Shown here: positions 14,007 through 16,253 of the stretch, one piece after another
Numbering within the stretch: the first letter of the stretch is position 1
Layout: each line of letters opens with the position of its first letter
NCBI GenBank assembly: GCA_020632885.1
Contig: JACKEQ010000060.1
Location: forward strand, 1-16,253
Length of the DNA stretch: 16,253 nt
Direction: 5' to 3'
Source of the DNA: Alphaproteobacteria bacterium
GTDB lineage: Bacteria > Myxococcota_A > UBA796 > GCA-2862545
Program-made: the position numbers and the translations under genes
The notes under the pieces: generated by a model
Databases searched by the model: none
Told to the model about the DNA's origin: nothing
What the model saw: the letters and a program-made list of their open reading frames with translations, nothing else

Positions 14007-15635
14007 ATGCGCGGGCTCGACGAACAGATCTCTCGCGGCTCTCCGATGATGGCCGGAGATCCCGTGAGCACCTGGACCCTGGCGGAGGCCGTGGAGGTCA
14101 GGGGCGACGTGCACGTCCACCGGGCCTCGGGCGACATCCCCGCGCGGATCGCGATCTGGCGGTACCAGGGGAGCGAGCCGCTCCCTCGCTTCCTCGAGCG
14201 GCTCAAGCAGGACGGCGATCGCTGGCGGACGCTCCGGCACCCGAACCTGATGCCGACGCTCGAGACCGGCCGTCTCCCCTCGCAGATCACGTGCTACTGG
14301 GCGCAGGAGGAGGTCGTCGGCACCTCGCTCGCCGAGCGCCTCGCGATCCACCCGCTGGTCGCGCCGGAGCACGCGCTGAACATCGCGCGCCAGGTGGGGA
14401 CGGCGCTGCAGGTGGTCCACCGCGCCCAGCTGGTCCACGGCGACCTCGATCCGAGCAACGTGATCCTGGTGGACGCGAAGGACAAGCCGCGGCTCGCGTG
14501 GGGTGGCCTGGCCTCCAGGCTCGAGGCGGCGGGGATGGACGTGGGGCGGCGCTCGATGTCCGAGCTCGCGCCCGAGCAGCTCGTGGGCCGCACGCCCACG
14601 CCGTCGGCCGACACCTACGCGCTGTGTGCGCTGTTGTTCCGGATGCTCTCGGGCCAGGAGCCGTGGACGGTGCGCCGCTCCGGGCCACCGCCGGGGGTGA
14701 CCGCGGACGAGCCGTTGCCGGCGCTCCCCGAGTGGGTGTCGAACGACGTGCGCCAGATCCTGGTCGAGGGGCTCCAGCGCGATCCCATGCGTCGCCCGCC
14801 CCTGCAGGAGCTGGTGGACCGCATCGAGGACCAGGAGATGGCGGCGCGTGGGCAGGCGGCGCCGCTCGGCACCTGGTCCGCGCAGGCCACCTCCCCGCCC
14901 GAGGCCGCCATCACGCCGCCCACGGTCAACCGGACGGTCGATCCGATGACCCGGGACGACGGCGACACGCTGGACTCCGCGCTCGCGAACACCCCGCCCA
15001 GCGCGCACGTGCTGCGGATGACGCCGGCGCCACAGGTCACGCAGGCCACGCTCGCGCCCTCCATGGCGCCGCTGCCCACCCGGACGGTGGTCTCCCCCGC
15101 GCGCGTCCAGCAGCGGCCGAGCTCGCTGATCCTGCCCGCCGCGGTGATCGGCGGCGCCCTGCTGATCGGCTTCTCGCTGGTGGCCGCGACCGTCCTGTGG
15201 ACGGGTGGGCGCACGAGCGGCGCGAGCGGCGTGGCCACGGTCCGCCCCGCACCGATGCAGCCCGCCGAGCCCGCGGGGCCCGAGCTCACGCCCGCCGGCC
15301 CCGCCATCTTCACGCTGCGCACCGAGCCGCCCAACGCCGAGGTGTGGGAGGCCGGGCAGTTCGTGGGGCTCACGCCGCTCGAGATCATGCTCGACCCCAA
15401 GAAGAGCACCGACCCGCGCACGTTCGACCTCAAGCTCGCGGGGTACGCCTCGCAGCAGGTCGTCCAGGCCTTCTCGAAGGTCGACGTGCAGCACACGTTG
15501 ACGCTGGCGAAGGCCGCGCCACCGAGGCCGGTCCAGCCCACGACCGCGCCCGCTCCGGGTCCGGCCCCCGCCCCGGTCCAGCAGCCGCGCCCCGCGCCCA
15601 GCGGCCGCAACCTGGGCATCAAGGTGGAGCGCTGA
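14007..15635 (+). CDS. Membrane pseudokinase with periplasmic PEGA domain
   Basis: About 542 residues from ATG 14007 (GTG 13962 and ATG 14046 are alternatives; none has a good Shine-Dalgarno). Residues about 25-275 keep a protein-kinase shape, with HGDLDPSNVIL (144-154), LAPEQLVG (187-194) and DTYALCALLFRMLSG (202-216). Catalytic features are lost: no glycine-rich loop, the VAIK Lys is Trp51 (IAIW), the catalytic-loop Lys is Asp148, and the DFG Asp is Trp165 (LAWGGLA). Asp146 and Asn151 remain. It is therefore probably a scaffold or regulator, not an enzyme. A Pro/Thr/Ser-rich linker, a membrane helix (about 373-399) and one PEGA domain (about 434-500) follow, then a Pro/Ala-rich tail. Three bases separate it from the next gene, also a PEGA protein. 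Confidence 0.88.
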   Translation: MRGLDEQISRGSPMMAGDPVSTWTLAEAVEVRGDVHVHRASGDIPARIAIWRYQGSEPLPRFLERLKQDGDRWRTLRHPNLMPTLETGRLPSQITCYWAQEEVVGTSLAERLAIHPLVAPEHALNIARQVGTALQVVHRAQLVHGDLDPSNVILVDAKDKPRLAWGGLASRLEAAGMDVGRRSMSELAPEQLVGRTPTPSADTYALCALLFRMLSGQEPWTVRRSGPPPGVTADEPLPALPEWVSNDVRQILVEGLQRDPMRRPPLQELVDRIEDQEMAARGQAAPLGTWSAQATSPPEAAITPPTVNRTVDPMTRDDGDTLDSALANTPPSAHVLRMTPAPQVTQATLAPSMAPLPTRTVVSPARVQQRPSSLILPAAVIGGALLIGFSLVAATVLWTGGRTSGASGVATVRPAPMQPAEPAGPELTPAGPAIFTLRTEPPNAEVWEAGQFVGLTPLEIMLDPKKSTDPRTFDLKLAGYASQQVVQAFSKVDVQHTLTLAKAAPPRPVQPTTAPAPGPAPAPVQQPRPAPSGRNLGIKVER

Positions 15636-15638
15636 CGC

Positions 15639-16253
15639 ATGTGGCTCGCGTGCCTCGCGCTGGCGGCCCTCGCCGGTAGCCAGTCGGACCTCGGGGAGGA
15701 GGCCGACCTGCTGTTCCGGCTCGGCGTCCGCGAGTACTCCGAGGGTCGGACGGAGGACGCGCTCCAGTACATGCTGGCGTCCCAGCGCCTCGTGCCCAAC
15801 CGCAACGTCGAGTTCAACATCGCCCGCTGCTTCGAGGAGCTGGGCATGCTCGACGAGGCCTGGCGCCACTACGACGACTACGCCCGCGCCGAGCCCGACC
15901 CACAGGCCCGCGCGGAGGCCGAGGCCGCGCTGCTGCGCCTGGGTCAGCGGGTGGCCCGCGTCGAGATCACGAGCGATCCGCCCGGCGCCACGGTGTATGT
16001 CGACCGCGTGGATCTCGGGCCCCGCGGCGTGACGCCGCTCACCCTGGCCATGAGCGAGGGCAAGCACCCGATCGTGCTCGACCTGCCCGGGCACGCCCGC
16101 GCGGAGCGGACCGCGGAGCTCGTCGTCGGACAGAAGACGCTGTCACGGATCACGCTGCTGCCCCTGCCGACGCCATCGAGGGAAGAGTCCCCGATCACCA
16201 TGCCCGCGGGGGTGTGGTCGGCCGAGGTGCGGGCAGGCAGCCAGGTGCTCGTG
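15639..16253 (+). CDS. TPR/PEGA-domain exported protein, truncated by the window end
   Basis: An open frame of 205 codons runs from ATG 15639 to the last base without a stop, so the C-terminus is missing. The N-terminus MWLACLALAALAGS is a signal peptide, probably cleaved after AGS (residue 14). Residues about 20-104 form tetratricopeptide-like helices (FRLGVREYSEGRTEDALQY, then NIARCFEELGMLDEAWRHY). Residues about 108-173 are a PEGA domain (ITSDPPGATVYVD, DLGPRGVTPLTL). A further beta segment starts near 187. Such proteins sit in the periplasm or cell surface and probably bind other proteins or glycans. It lies three bases after the PEGA pseudokinase, suggesting a common operon and a shared task. 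Confidence 0.85.
   Translation, partial: MWLACLALAALAGSQSDLGEEADLLFRLGVREYSEGRTEDALQYMLASQRLVPNRNVEFNIARCFEELGMLDEAWRHYDDYARAEPDPQARAEAEAALLRLGQRVARVEITSDPPGATVYVDRVDLGPRGVTPLTLAMSEGKHPIVLDLPGHARAERTAELVVGQKTLSRITLLPLPTPSREESPITMPAGVWSAEVRAGSQVLV

Noticed and set aside
13935..16094. Upstream extension of the tgt frame across the pseudokinase gene.
   Set aside because: Tgt has its natural start and a ribosome site at 13934; the extension is antisense to a gene with recognisable kinase and PEGA domains.

Overview
The window reads as chromosome of an uncultured, very GC-rich (about 70%) Gram-negative bacterium, most likely Myxococcota or a related former deltaproteobacterial lineage. This rests on the gene style: an integrin-like FG-GAP propeller protein with a thrombospondin type-3 calcium motif, Ser/Thr kinases with C-terminal membrane anchors, PEGA domains and several lipoproteins. 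It is inference; no rRNA or other taxonomic marker is present. Genes are tightly packed, no gap exceeds about 100 bases, and I see no tRNA, rRNA, CRISPR array or transposase.

Layout: (1) 48-1760 minus, secreted FG-GAP/TSP3 protein; (2) 1857-2777 minus, YihY/BrkB membrane protein; (3) 2848-3606 plus, the standout gene, a peroxiredoxin-glutaredoxin fusion whose peroxidatic residue is an in-frame TGA followed by a bacterial SECIS-like hairpin, so very probably a selenoprotein; (4) 3617-5170 plus, DUF2254-like membrane protein; (5) 5269-6801 plus, large lipoprotein of unknown function behind a good sigma70-type promoter; (6) 6807-7355 plus, DUF2301-like membrane protein; (7) 7352-7448, a 97-bp element with 22-bp imperfect terminal inverted repeats that supplies the stop codons of both convergent flanking genes; (8) 7445-8458 minus, esterase; (9) 8436-9800 plus, sulfatase-superfamily lipoprotein with Thr at the nucleophile position; (10) 9836-11011 plus, active-looking Ser/Thr kinase; (11) 11015-13934 minus, a likely operon tgt - infA - unknown gene - SAM methyltransferase, the last carrying a 1-nt frameshift; (12) 14007-15635 plus, PEGA-domain pseudokinase, followed at 15639 by a TPR/PEGA protein that runs off the window.

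Functional themes: thiol/selenol peroxide defence (gene 3), translation and tRNA modification (tgt, infA), and surface/envelope and signalling proteins (FG-GAP, lipoproteins, kinase, pseudokinase, PEGA/TPR). The most valuable single result is the UGA-encoded peroxiredoxin, which standard gene calling would truncate to start at 2992 and so lose the active site.
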